Assembly (NCBI GenBank): GCA_009827205.1
Contig: WUAK01000042.1
Location: 1 to 13,695 of the forward strand
DNA length: 13,695 nt
From: Phycisphaeraceae bacterium
GTDB lineage: Bacteria; Planctomycetota; Phycisphaerae; Phycisphaerales; UBA1924
Direction of reading: 5' to 3'
The notes beneath the pieces are model-generated. The model saw nothing but the letters and a program-made list of their open reading frames with translations, made no database searches and had not been told where the DNA came from. Positions within the stretch are counted from its first letter, which is position 1; the number at the start of each line of letters is the position of its first letter. The translations under genes were made by a program, and so were the position numbers. This document shows, piece by piece, positions 6,778 to 13,695 of the stretch.

Positions 6778-8709
6778 TTAACCACCCTCGCCGCTTGCGG
6801 GTGGTTCGGTATCTGCATCCGTGACCGTAATGATCGAGTTGAGCATGTCTTGCTCGCTCGAACTCAGGACATTGCCAAACCGTTCCAGTGCAACCTGGGC
6901 AACCACTTCAGCGTGGGGTTCCGTGCCGATCAACTCAAGAGCTGAGATCCACGCGTCGGGTGATGCACCGGCGTCGATTGCCTCGTCGATCCTGTTAAGC
7001 CAGAGATAGGCAATCGTCTCGTTCAGTGCCACATTTGCAGCGACCTCTTCGGACGGACTATCTGATACCGATTGCAGAGCGTTTAGCGCGTCAGCGGGGC
7101 GAGCCAACTCGAGGTTGGTTTCTGCAAGCAGGACCATCGCCTTGTCAATCGCTTCTTGCTCAGCGGGTGTCGTTGCCACCCGGCTCATAGTGGAGAGGAT
7201 CGTGTTTCGAAGCTCAGCGTCGGGTTCGTGGACTCGCGCTGCTTCGAGTAGATAACGAGGTTCGAGCGATCTTGCTATTGCGAGAACACCAGCCCGTCGC
7301 TGGTTGTCGGTGGGTGCTAGAGATCGAACGAGAGCATATCCCTGCGTGTTTCGACGGTGACTAATCGTCGCGGTCACGGCTGCTTGATACAGGCTAGGGT
7401 CGCGTTCCGCTGCTGAGATGATACGGTCAAAGAACTCGGGTCGACGTGAAAGCTCCGAAGCGGCGGCGATCTGTAGATCGCGTTTACTACCTGGTTCGAG
7501 CAGCGCAGCGACAGCTTCTCGGTCATCGTCGGTGCCCATCCGCACGATCAGGCGAACCCCTTCGGGTGTCAGGCGGTTCGGGCCCGCCGCGCGAAGAGCG
7601 CCGGCAACCCGTCTGCGATCAGAGGGTGAAGTCAGCAAGCCCTCATCATCCAACGCGAGGAGGAGCTTGGATGATGCATCGCGGGTCGCGGCACCAAACT
7701 CGAGCCATCGCAGCGCTGGTGAGATTACCGCCACCCCAGGCCAGCGCGCAGAGGCGCTCAGGATTGCAGCGGCAGCAACTGGAGAGGTCTCTCGTACGAG
7801 CGCCTCGGTCACGGGGACGCCGGCGTCACGAGGCGAAAGCGTACTGATGAGCTTCGCCGCTTCTGCACGGACTTCTGAAGTATCGTGTTCGAGCAATTCG
7901 ATTGCGGACTGGCCAACTACCTCGTCGAGTTGGTTACCTTGCGAAAGTTCGCGGTAGATGAGTTCGATAGCCAAATCTCGAAGATCGCCGTCAATCAGAA
8001 GGAGTTCTGCGAGCAGCGGGCTTTTGTCTTGGAAAGGCGCGACCATATAGAGTCTGCGAAAGCCGTCTACTGCTCGAGTTGTTGCGTCGTCTTCACTCAC
8101 TGCAAGAGATTCGATCCGAAGTGTCAGGCCTCGAAGAAGTTCGTCGCGCCATTGCTCCGGCTCGAGATCTTCTCTGTCTTTGAGCCAAGTGCGCCATGCT
8201 TCACTGTCAGTGCCGATATCGCTCCGACCGGACATGCGGATGAGGGCGTCAATTGAAGCTTTCGAGACTTCGGCGGCTTGGAATGGCGCAGAGTGATTGA
8301 CGAGGACGCGAGCAGCTTCCCAAGTCCCGACTGACGCGAGCGCGAGCAGTGCTTGTGGTCTGATCTGCGGATCGCCGCGGGCGACGAGTTCAATGATGGG
8401 TTCTTCGAAATCGATATGCACCATCGGTCGCGCAGCGATTGCTATGAGCAGAAGACGCTGAGCGATTGGATCGTCAGAGTTCGGGTCGAGGATCCTGATG
8501 AGCATTCGGCGCTGACGGCCTGAGAGTTCGTTCTCTTGGAGCAGGACTGATGCCGCGTCGAGACGAGCGGCTTCAGATGCCGTTGGTGTCGTAAGCACAT
8601 CCAGGGGGGCTGTCTGGGCTTCAACCGTCCCTGACAAGAGTGTCAACGCACATGCAGTGAGCGTCACCAACGACCGAAAACGCGGGTTGTGGGTGGCTCT
8701 GAGGTCCAA
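6778..8709 (-). CDS. Exported HEAT-repeat protein
   Basis: 643 residues. The N-terminus is a signal peptide: basic residues (Arg10, Arg12), a hydrophobic core (LVTLTACALTLL, 14-25) and a likely cleavage after Val-Glu-Ala (29-31), before Gln32, so it is probably periplasmic or exported. The rest is almost wholly alpha-helical, made of Ala/Leu-rich 30-40 residue units with HEAT/Armadillo-like spacing, for example around 95-160 (QALLALASVGTWEAARVLV, then ASIDALIRM), 270-300 (SAIELL, then EVRAEAAKLISTL) and 395-425 (REAVAALLEPG, then LQIAAASELSRRP). The last part (about 535-620) looks more TPR-like (LARPADALNALQ, then LNRIDEAIDAG). I see no catalytic domain, so it is probably a protein-binding scaffold. 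The start is TTG 8707-8709, supported by GGAG at 8715-8718. It is transcribed divergently from the TPR gene. Confidence 0.85.
   Translation of the reverse strand: MDLRATHNPRFRSLVTLTACALTLLSGTVEAQTAPLDVLTTPTASEAARLDAASVLLQENELSGRQRRMLIRILDPNSDDPIAQRLLLIAIAARPMVHIDFEEPIIELVARGDPQIRPQALLALASVGTWEAARVLVNHSAPFQAAEVSKASIDALIRMSGRSDIGTDSEAWRTWLKDREDLEPEQWRDELLRGLTLRIESLAVSEDDATTRAVDGFRRLYMVAPFQDKSPLLAELLLIDGDLRDLAIELIYRELSQGNQLDEVVGQSAIELLEHDTSEVRAEAAKLISTLSPRDAGVPVTEALVRETSPVAAAAILSASARWPGVAVISPALRWLEFGAATRDASSKLLLALDDEGLLTSPSDRRRVAGALRAAGPNRLTPEGVRLIVRMGTDDDREAVAALLEPGSKRDLQIAAASELSRRPEFFDRIISAAERDPSLYQAAVTATISHRRNTQGYALVRSLAPTDNQRRAGVLAIARSLEPRYLLEAARVHEPDAELRNTILSTMSRVATTPAEQEAIDKAMVLLAETNLELARPADALNALQSVSDSPSEEVAANVALNETIAYLWLNRIDEAIDAGASPDAWISALELIGTEPHAEVVAQVALERFGNVLSSSEQDMLNSIITVTDADTEPPASGEGG
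6780..6806. terminator. Hairpin at the 3' ends of convergent genes
   Basis: AACCACCC - 11 bases - GGGTGGTT is a perfect 8-base inverted repeat at 6780-6787 and 6799-6806. It covers the stop codon and last codons of the HEAT gene and lies 30 bases after the stop of the kinase-like gene. No T-run follows on either strand, so it is at best a weak or processing-type terminator. Confidence 0.35.
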
Positions 8710-8714
8710 GATTG

Positions 8715-8718
8715 CTCC
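8715..8718 (-). promoter_or_regulatory. Ribosome-binding site for the HEAT gene TTG start
   Basis: The minus strand reads TATGGAGCAATC-TTG, so GGAG lies five bases before the TTG. The nearby ATG at 8720-8718 is out of frame. This supports a TTG start just ahead of the signal peptide. Confidence 0.5.
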
Positions 8719-8870
8719 ATAGTTCGTGTGCGGGTGTGTATTTCTGTTCTTCGGGTCAACACACTCGGTTGGACGATACTATTCTGCAGACGAACGCGGG
8801 TCGCTGACAATTAGTCGGCTTGCCGCGAGAAGTATGGTTGATGTTGGGGTCTTGGGATAATGGACCTGCC

Positions 8871-10238
8871 ATGAACGACTGGCATGATGCCGAAGAACAG
8901 GTTGAGAGGGCTCATGAGCTCTATGAGGCCGGCCGATGGGACGAGGCCGAGGCGGCGCTACGCCAAGCGCTGGCGGTAAACCCATTTCAAGCTGAGTGGC
9001 AGTTCAACCTTGGCCTGACTCTTGAGGCAGCTGGCCGACTCGATGACGCGGTCAAGGCTCTAGAAACTGCATTTGAGCTATCAGAGGAAACCGATCCTCA
9101 GTCAGCCATGATCCTGGGCGCTGCGCTCATAGATCTAGACCGTGTAGAAGAAGCAGTTCGCTGGCTGGAAAGAGCACTCGAGCTCTCACCTTCGAATCTC
9201 GACGCGCATGTTCACCTGATCGATGCGTACTCGCTGCTTGAGCGTCATGAGGACGCAGAGCTGCATTTCTACATGGCGCTGCAGTTAAATTCACAACACG
9301 CTGGAGCTCACGCGGCTCTTGCAGAGTCGCTTCTGGATCGGAAAGAGTTTGATCGTGCGGTTTGGTGTCTTCGCGAAGCCTCAAGGCTCGATCCCTCGAT
9401 CCCGCGTATCCACGCCAGACTCGCGCGGGCATATGGAGAGACAGGAAGGCTTGAACGCGCACGCCAGCTCTACATGCGTGAACTGCGACAGAGTCCCGGT
9501 GATATCGAATCGATTGTTGATCTTGGGCGACTGCTCATTGATATGAACCGCTTCGCCGAGGCGGGAGAGAAACTCCGTCGTGCTCTCGAGCTTGAACCCG
9601 ATCACACCGAGGCTCATATGAGTCTTGGTGAGCTTTCGGTCCTCACAGGTGAACGAGATCTCGCGAGGCGGCACTTTGATGTTGTTGTCAGACTCGATGC
9701 GAATTACGGCGGGGCAAGGCGCAGGCTTGCGTCGGTTCTGCTTGAAGATCGACGGCGTGGAGATTCGGATCGAGCGGCGGTATTGCTTCGCGAGGAGTCG
9801 TCTTTGGTTGAACAGACGCCGGATAGTCTTTCAACAGACGAGCTCGATGAGCTATTTGGTTTGCTGATGGATGGCGGGTTGTTGAGCGAGGCTCGCAAAG
9901 TTGCAGAGCGTCTCATCGAGCGCAAGCCTTGCGATGCATCGAGCCATCACAGCTTGAGTGTTGTCCAGTTCGGGTTGGGCATGGTTGCTGAGGGGGTATC
10001 TTCCTCGCGGAGAGCGCTCCGTATTAGGCCCAACTACGTCGCACCGATGCACAACCTCGCGGTCGCACACCTAAGACGTGGTGAGATCGCTCGATCTCGC
10101 TACTGGGTGAAGCAGGGGCTCTTGCTTGATCCTGAAGACCGCGGCCTCAGACGTTTGAGGACATACCTTCGTGTACACACGCTTCGTGTGGTGGCTCAAA
10201 ATATCGGGCTCTTTACGCGTAGCTCAAGGCGCGTCTGA
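8871..10238 (+). CDS. TPR-repeat protein, about 12 repeats
   Basis: 455 residues from ATG 8871. The frame also allows ATG 8841 or TTG 8820; none has a strong ribosome-binding site, and I prefer 8871 because the first TPR helix begins there. The protein is nearly all tetratricopeptide repeats of 34 residues, beginning around residue 6. Clear units include GRWDEAEAALRQALAVNP (21-38), RVEEAVRWLERALELSP, RLERARQLYMRELRQSP, RFAEAGEKLRRALELEP and a final EIARSRYWVKQGLLLDP. Two less regular units interrupt the series (about residues 275-350). There is no signal peptide, membrane helix or catalytic domain, so it is a cytoplasmic protein-interaction scaffold of unknown partner. Its 3' end overlaps trpB by 15 bases on the opposite strand. 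It is divergent from the exported HEAT protein, from which it is separated by about 160 bases. Confidence 0.87.
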   Translation: MNDWHDAEEQVERAHELYEAGRWDEAEAALRQALAVNPFQAEWQFNLGLTLEAAGRLDDAVKALETAFELSEETDPQSAMILGAALIDLDRVEEAVRWLERALELSPSNLDAHVHLIDAYSLLERHEDAELHFYMALQLNSQHAGAHAALAESLLDRKEFDRAVWCLREASRLDPSIPRIHARLARAYGETGRLERARQLYMRELRQSPGDIESIVDLGRLLIDMNRFAEAGEKLRRALELEPDHTEAHMSLGELSVLTGERDLARRHFDVVVRLDANYGGARRRLASVLLEDRRRGDSDRAAVLLREESSLVEQTPDSLSTDELDELFGLLMDGGLLSEARKVAERLIERKPCDASSHHSLSVVQFGLGMVAEGVSSSRRALRIRPNYVAPMHNLAVAHLRRGEIARSRYWVKQGLLLDPEDRGLRRLRTYLRVHTLRVVAQNIGLFTRSSRRV

Positions 10239-11474
10239 GTCTCCGCGGATTAAACGATCCGCCTCCATCACATCTTTGTCGCCTCGGCCTGAGCAGTTGA
10301 TGACGATGTGCCTGTCGTCGTCCATCTGTTGCGCTCTGACAAATCCTTCCGCGATGGCGTGAGAAGTCTCAAGAGCAGGGATGATTCCCTCTGTCCGTGC
10401 GAGGAGTTGATAGGCGTCGAGTGCCTGCTGATCACCGACGCTTGTGTATCTCACACGCTTTGTGTCATGCCAGTATGCATGCTCTGGGCCCACGCCCGGG
10501 TAGTCGAGGCCGGCAGAGCAAGAATGGACATCGGCGGTTTGCCCAAAGTCATCCTGTAGCACGTAGCTCAGGGAGCCGTGTAGAACGCCAGGCTGGCCGA
10601 ATGTGAGGGGGGCTGCGTGGTCGCCTTGTTTTTGTGATCGGCCCCCAGCTTCGACTCCGGTGAGCGCGACGTCGTCTTCGGCAAAGTCGTAGAAAATGCC
10701 CGCAGCGTTGGAGCCTCCGCCGACACATGCTATGACCTCGTCGGGTAGACGTCCGATTGCACGCGTGCACTGCTCCTTGCACTCGCGTCCGATGACACTC
10801 TGGAAATCACGGACAATCATGGGAAACGGGTGCGGGCCCACTACCGAACCGAGTATGTAGTGGGTGGATTCAACCGAGCCCATCCAGTCACGCATGGCCT
10901 CGTTCGTGGCGTCTTTCAGTGTTCTGGAGCCCGAATCAACAGGCACGACCTTGGCTCCCATTGCACGCATCCGGATGACGTTGAGATTCTGACGCCTCAC
11001 GTCCTCGGACCCCATGAAGACTTCGCATTCAAGCCCGAGGTGTGCTGCGGCGGTAGCGGAAGCGACGCCGTGCTGACCAGCGCCGGTCTCGGCGATGATC
11101 CGTTTCTTACCCATGCGTTTGGTCAGCAGGCCCTGGCCTAGCGTGTTGTTGATTTTGTGTGCGCCTGTGTGCGCAAGGTCTTCGCGTTTGAGCCAGATCG
11201 TCGCACCCTTGCCGGGACCGGCTTGTGAGCGTGCGAGGCTGGTCAGGCGCGATGCTCTGTAGAGCGGTGTCGGCCTTCCGACGAACGTGCGGTTGAGCTC
11301 GCTCAGTTCATTCCAGAACGAGTCGTCTGATTTCGCTTCGTCGTACACGCTTGCGAGTTCATGCAGAGCCGCGGAGAGGGTTTCGGGTACGAACACGCCC
11401 CCGAACTCACCGAAGTAGCCCCGGTCGTCGGGTTGGTTTCGAAACGCTGCTTGCTGCGGATCTGTGCGGGTCAT
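10224..11474 (-). CDS. trpB: Tryptophan synthase beta chain
   Basis: 416 residues, matching the usual TrpB1 type. TrpB joins indole to serine in a PLP-dependent reaction, giving L-tryptophan, normally in an alpha2-beta2 complex with TrpA. The hallmarks are present: GYFGEFGGVFVPETL (19-33), LKREDLAHTGAHKINN (95-110) with the PLP Lys107, ETGAGQHGVA (129-138) with catalytic Glu129, VGGGSNA (251-257) binding the PLP phosphate, HGSLSYVLQDDFGQT (299-313) and CSGRGDKD (394-401). The ATG is preceded by AAGG seven bases upstream, which includes the last bases of the MFS stop codon. No trpA, trpC or trpF is next to it: upstream on the same strand is an MFS gene, and downstream it collides with the TPR gene (15-base overlap). 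Nothing suggests loss of activity. Confidence 0.97.
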   Translation of the reverse strand: MTRTDPQQAAFRNQPDDRGYFGEFGGVFVPETLSAALHELASVYDEAKSDDSFWNELSELNRTFVGRPTPLYRASRLTSLARSQAGPGKGATIWLKREDLAHTGAHKINNTLGQGLLTKRMGKKRIIAETGAGQHGVASATAAAHLGLECEVFMGSEDVRRQNLNVIRMRAMGAKVVPVDSGSRTLKDATNEAMRDWMGSVESTHYILGSVVGPHPFPMIVRDFQSVIGRECKEQCTRAIGRLPDEVIACVGGGSNAAGIFYDFAEDDVALTGVEAGGRSQKQGDHAAPLTFGQPGVLHGSLSYVLQDDFGQTADVHSCSAGLDYPGVGPEHAYWHDTKRVRYTSVGDQQALDAYQLLARTEGIIPALETSHAIAEGFVRAQQMDDDRHIVINCSGRGDKDVMEADRLIRGDSDAP

Positions 11475-11482
11475 GATGTACC

Positions 11483-12814
11483 TTAGTCACTGGCCTGGGC
11501 TTCACGCTTGTATTCGCGGTTTGCCCTTTGCGCGACTCGGACTCCTGCAGATTCATTGATCGGCAAGAGCAGTATAAATCCAACCACAAAGAAGCCAGCT
11601 AGCAGGATGAGCGCGTTTGTGTCGCCCAGCCCGGCCTTCACGAGGCCAAAGCTCAGGACGCCAATTGCCGCGGCAAGCTTGAATGAAACAGCCCAGAGCC
11701 CGAAGAACTCGGCGGCTTTGTGCCTGGGGGTAAACCTAGCAACCATCGACCTGCTCGCGGTACCCGTACCTCCGAGTCCGAAACCAATCCCGTTGCCGAT
11801 CACCCAGAGGAGCCATTCGGGCAGGCTGCTGCTCGCACTCAGAATTGCGAGCGAGGTAGTGCTGAGAATCCAAACAACGAGGTAGATCTGGATTGTCCGT
11901 TTGGCACCGATCCGGTCCTGAAAGAAACTCGTTCCAGCGGACGCGATGCCGGCAGTAAGGGTGATCTGCGCAACAAAGAGAACCAGTTGCGTGTCAGCGA
12001 ACCCGAACTTTCGGGCCAGGATCGAGGCGAACGCGATGACGGTCTGGATCCCAAACGCGTAGATAAAGAAAGCGATCAGGAAGAGTCTGAGTTGGCGGTA
12101 TTGCGCCGCGTTCTGGAGCGTCTGGCTCACCCTGGCGAACGCATCTGCGATCACGTTCTCCCTCAGCCTGACAATCGGGCGCTTGTGTTCTCTGAGGATG
12201 ATCGCAGATGGGATCATTCCAAGTAGGAACCAGATGCCGGCGAAGAGGAAGAGCGGTCTCCAGTTTGAGACGTCCTTCAGGTCGAAGATCAGCATCGCTG
12301 CGAATGTGAATGCGAGCAGGCACAGCGCGCCGACATACCCCATGGTCCAGCCGATGGCGCTGACCCGTCCGATGTTGCGTTTGTTGGCAACATCGGTCAG
12401 GAACGATGCGAGTGTGTTCTCGCCGATCTGGTACATGAAGTTGGCCGGGATGTAGAGCAGGGCTGCGAGCCAGATCATGTCGGGTTTGACCAGCGCCAGG
12501 CCGCAAGTTCCCGCGATGCAGCCCATGCCCGAGAGCATGAGCGTTTCTTTGCGCCAGCACCTGGCATCAGCGATTGCTCCGATGATCGGGGACGCGAGCA
12601 CAACGAGGAACATGCTCGAGGAGAACAGGATCGCCCAGAGACGATCACCCTGCGATTCGTCCGCGACCACGATTTCCTTGAAGTACACCGCGAACAGCAG
12701 GGTGTTGATGAGGAGGGTGAACGACTGGTTCGCCAGGTCAAACATGCCCCACGCCCAAACTTCTTTCGGGTTGGGCAGTCCAGCGAACGGGTTGAGCCTG
12801 GAGAGAACGCTCAT
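11483..12814 (-). CDS. MFS transporter, UMF1/Atg22-like family
   Basis: 443 residues with about 12 membrane helices (first at about 20-45, then 58-82, 91-108, 112-130, 152-177, 187-206, 243-264, 275-295, 307-327, 332-350, 370-393, 400-418) and a cytoplasmic loop near 208-240. The entry motif WAWGMFDLANQSF (20-32, with Asp26 and Asn29) and the segment TASRSMVARFTPRHKAAEFFG (352-372) are diagnostic of the Atg22/UMF1 branch. Yeast Atg22 exports amino acids from the vacuole; the bacterial members are mostly uncharacterised, so an amino acid substrate is only a suggestion. No Shine-Dalgarno sequence precedes the ATG (the 20 bases upstream are C-rich), so translation may depend on the upstream hydrolase gene, whose stop is 20 bases away. 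It ends 8 bases before trpB, so the two are very likely cotranscribed. Confidence 0.9.
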   Translation of the reverse strand: MSVLSRLNPFAGLPNPKEVWAWGMFDLANQSFTLLINTLLFAVYFKEIVVADESQGDRLWAILFSSSMFLVVLASPIIGAIADARCWRKETLMLSGMGCIAGTCGLALVKPDMIWLAALLYIPANFMYQIGENTLASFLTDVANKRNIGRVSAIGWTMGYVGALCLLAFTFAAMLIFDLKDVSNWRPLFLFAGIWFLLGMIPSAIILREHKRPIVRLRENVIADAFARVSQTLQNAAQYRQLRLFLIAFFIYAFGIQTVIAFASILARKFGFADTQLVLFVAQITLTAGIASAGTSFFQDRIGAKRTIQIYLVVWILSTTSLAILSASSSLPEWLLWVIGNGIGFGLGGTGTASRSMVARFTPRHKAAEFFGLWAVSFKLAAAIGVLSFGLVKAGLGDTNALILLAGFFVVGFILLLPINESAGVRVAQRANREYKREAQASD

Positions 12815-12834
12815 CGGCGGGGAGCATACACGCC

Positions 12835-13665
12835 CTAGAGCAGGTGTTTCTTGAGAAAGTCGACCTGAAGCGTTTTGGCTTGGCTGGCGACCTTACCGAA
12901 CCCTGCGTGCTCAGACGGTGCACCGGTCTCAGGCCAGGTGACGAGCTCGATCATCGACGGGTCGGCGTGTTGTTCTTCGTAGATGTCTATCAGCCGGTTT
13001 AGAAACACCCTCATACCTTCGAAGGGAACCACCTCATCGGCTTCAGAATGCAGCACGAGCATCGGAATCGGATGGAAACCCTGCATGTGCTGCATCGGGT
13101 CGATCCGGGCGACGTCGCTGGCGTTGTGCTTACTTGGCCAGGCTCGGCCTGTTGTGAGGGTGGGTTCGTAGAGTTCGGCGAGCCAGCCAGTCGTTGACTC
13201 CACGGCAGCGCACTTGAACTTGTGTGCATCGCAGAGTCGGCGCAGCGTGGCCATGCCTCCCGCGGACATTCCTCCTATGCCGACTCGTGTGCAATCGAAG
13301 AGGTGTGCATCATCACGCTTCTTCAGTGCTTCAAGGACAGGGTCGATTTCATTGACCATCTGCTCAAGCACATCCGGAGTATCGTCCGGGCTGTGACGAG
13401 GCGCATCGGATCGTTCGCCGTGACCCGGGAGATCGATCGCTATCGCGGCGATACCCGCTCTGATCCACCTGAGGTATCGTCCTGGATCGAGTTCTTTGCT
13501 GACTGTCCGGCCGTGCATCCAGAGCATAACGGGGGCGGGTTTGTCCCAATCTGGGTGTGCGACGAGAGAGGGGACATCCGCGAGAGTCGTGAGACGTGCT
13601 TTCTCGCTCAGCGCGCTCGGGAACATCTTGAACCGTGGTTCGATATCGCGATGTGACTCCATCAC
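12835..13665 (-). CDS. Alpha/beta hydrolase (esterase/peptidase-like), 5' end uncertain
   Basis: 276 residues are shown from GTG 13663-13665, next to an ATG at 13660-13662. No ribosome-binding site is visible, and the frame has no stop up to the window edge (13695), so the true start may lie further upstream. The catalytic triad is visible: Ser134 in GGMSAGG (nucleophile elbow), Asp210 in HSEADEVVP and His253 in APSEHAGFG. The oxyanion-hole HG (51-52, LWMHGRT) and DLPGHGER (78-85) fit the dienelactone-hydrolase/prolyl-oligopeptidase-like group. There is no signal peptide, so it is probably cytoplasmic. It cleaves an ester, amide or peptide of unknown identity. It is the first gene of the run hydrolase-MFS-trpB on this strand (20-base gap to MFS), which suggests but does not prove a shared substrate. 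Confidence 0.88.
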   Translation of the reverse strand: MMESHRDIEPRFKMFPSALSEKARLTTLADVPSLVAHPDWDKPAPVMLWMHGRTVSKELDPGRYLRWIRAGIAAIAIDLPGHGERSDAPRHSPDDTPDVLEQMVNEIDPVLEALKKRDDAHLFDCTRVGIGGMSAGGMATLRRLCDAHKFKCAAVESTTGWLAELYEPTLTTGRAWPSKHNASDVARIDPMQHMQGFHPIPMLVLHSEADEVVPFEGMRVFLNRLIDIYEEQHADPSMIELVTWPETGAPSEHAGFGKVASQAKTLQVDFLKKHLL

Positions 13666-13695
13666 AGCGACAGCTTCTGTCCCGGCTCGATCAAC

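Noticed and set aside
11994..12560. 188-codon minus-strand frame inside the MFS gene
   Set aside because: It lies in a different frame of the same strand as the MFS gene and is Arg/His/Pro-rich, typical of an alternative-frame artefact.
1..13695. CRISPR arrays, tRNA or rRNA genes, insertion sequences
   Set aside because: No regularly spaced repeats, cloverleaf or rRNA-like sequence, transposase-like frame or terminal inverted repeats were seen on either strand.

Overview
The window is a mostly GC-rich bacterial chromosome segment carrying nine complete or nearly complete protein genes, one gene fragment at the left edge and one gene at the right edge whose reading frame stays open to the window end. 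I see no rRNA, tRNA, CRISPR array, transposase or integrase. The style suggests an aerobic, probably marine planctomycete of the Phycisphaerae type: HEAT and TPR scaffold proteins, an exported HEAT protein, frequent GTG/TTG starts, and dispersed metabolic genes. This assignment is an inference from gene style, not from a marker gene.

Layout. (1) 1-844: the 3' end of a membrane-anchored coiled-coil protein (+) converges on a nitroreductase-family flavoprotein (-). (2) About 850-3288: a visibly AT-richer stretch (hand-counted 60-base samples give 37-38% GC in the intergenic part and 47-48% in the genes, against 62% in a sample of the adjacent hpd gene). It holds a 515-base gene-free region, an unfamiliar protein with two N-terminal membrane helices and a putative phospholipase-D-like (HKD-less) soluble domain (+), and a DcsG-like ATP-grasp ligase (-). 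(3) 3285-4583: 4-hydroxyphenylpyruvate dioxygenase (hpd, -), whose stop codon overlaps the GTG start of the ATP-grasp gene, so the two look like a translationally coupled operon. (4) 4655-5512: a Bax inhibitor-1/YccA family membrane protein (-) with a clear intrinsic terminator. (5) 5904-10238: a protein-kinase-fold protein that has lost its catalytic residues (+), an exported HEAT-repeat protein (-) and a TPR protein with about 12 repeats (+). (6) 10224-13695: a three-gene minus-strand run of alpha/beta hydrolase, UMF1/Atg22-like MFS transporter and tryptophan synthase beta chain (trpB), with no trpA beside it.

How the genes work together. Only two pairings are strongly supported by sequence: hpd with the ATP-grasp ligase (GTGA overlap), and the MFS transporter with trpB (8-base gap, with the MFS stop codon abutting the trpB ribosome-binding site). 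Hpd (tyrosine catabolism) and trpB (tryptophan synthesis) both belong to aromatic amino acid metabolism, but they lie in separate transcription units and need not be linked. The best candidate for something undescribed is the AT-rich stretch: the two-membrane-helix PLD-like protein and the ATP-grasp enzyme fused translationally to hpd.
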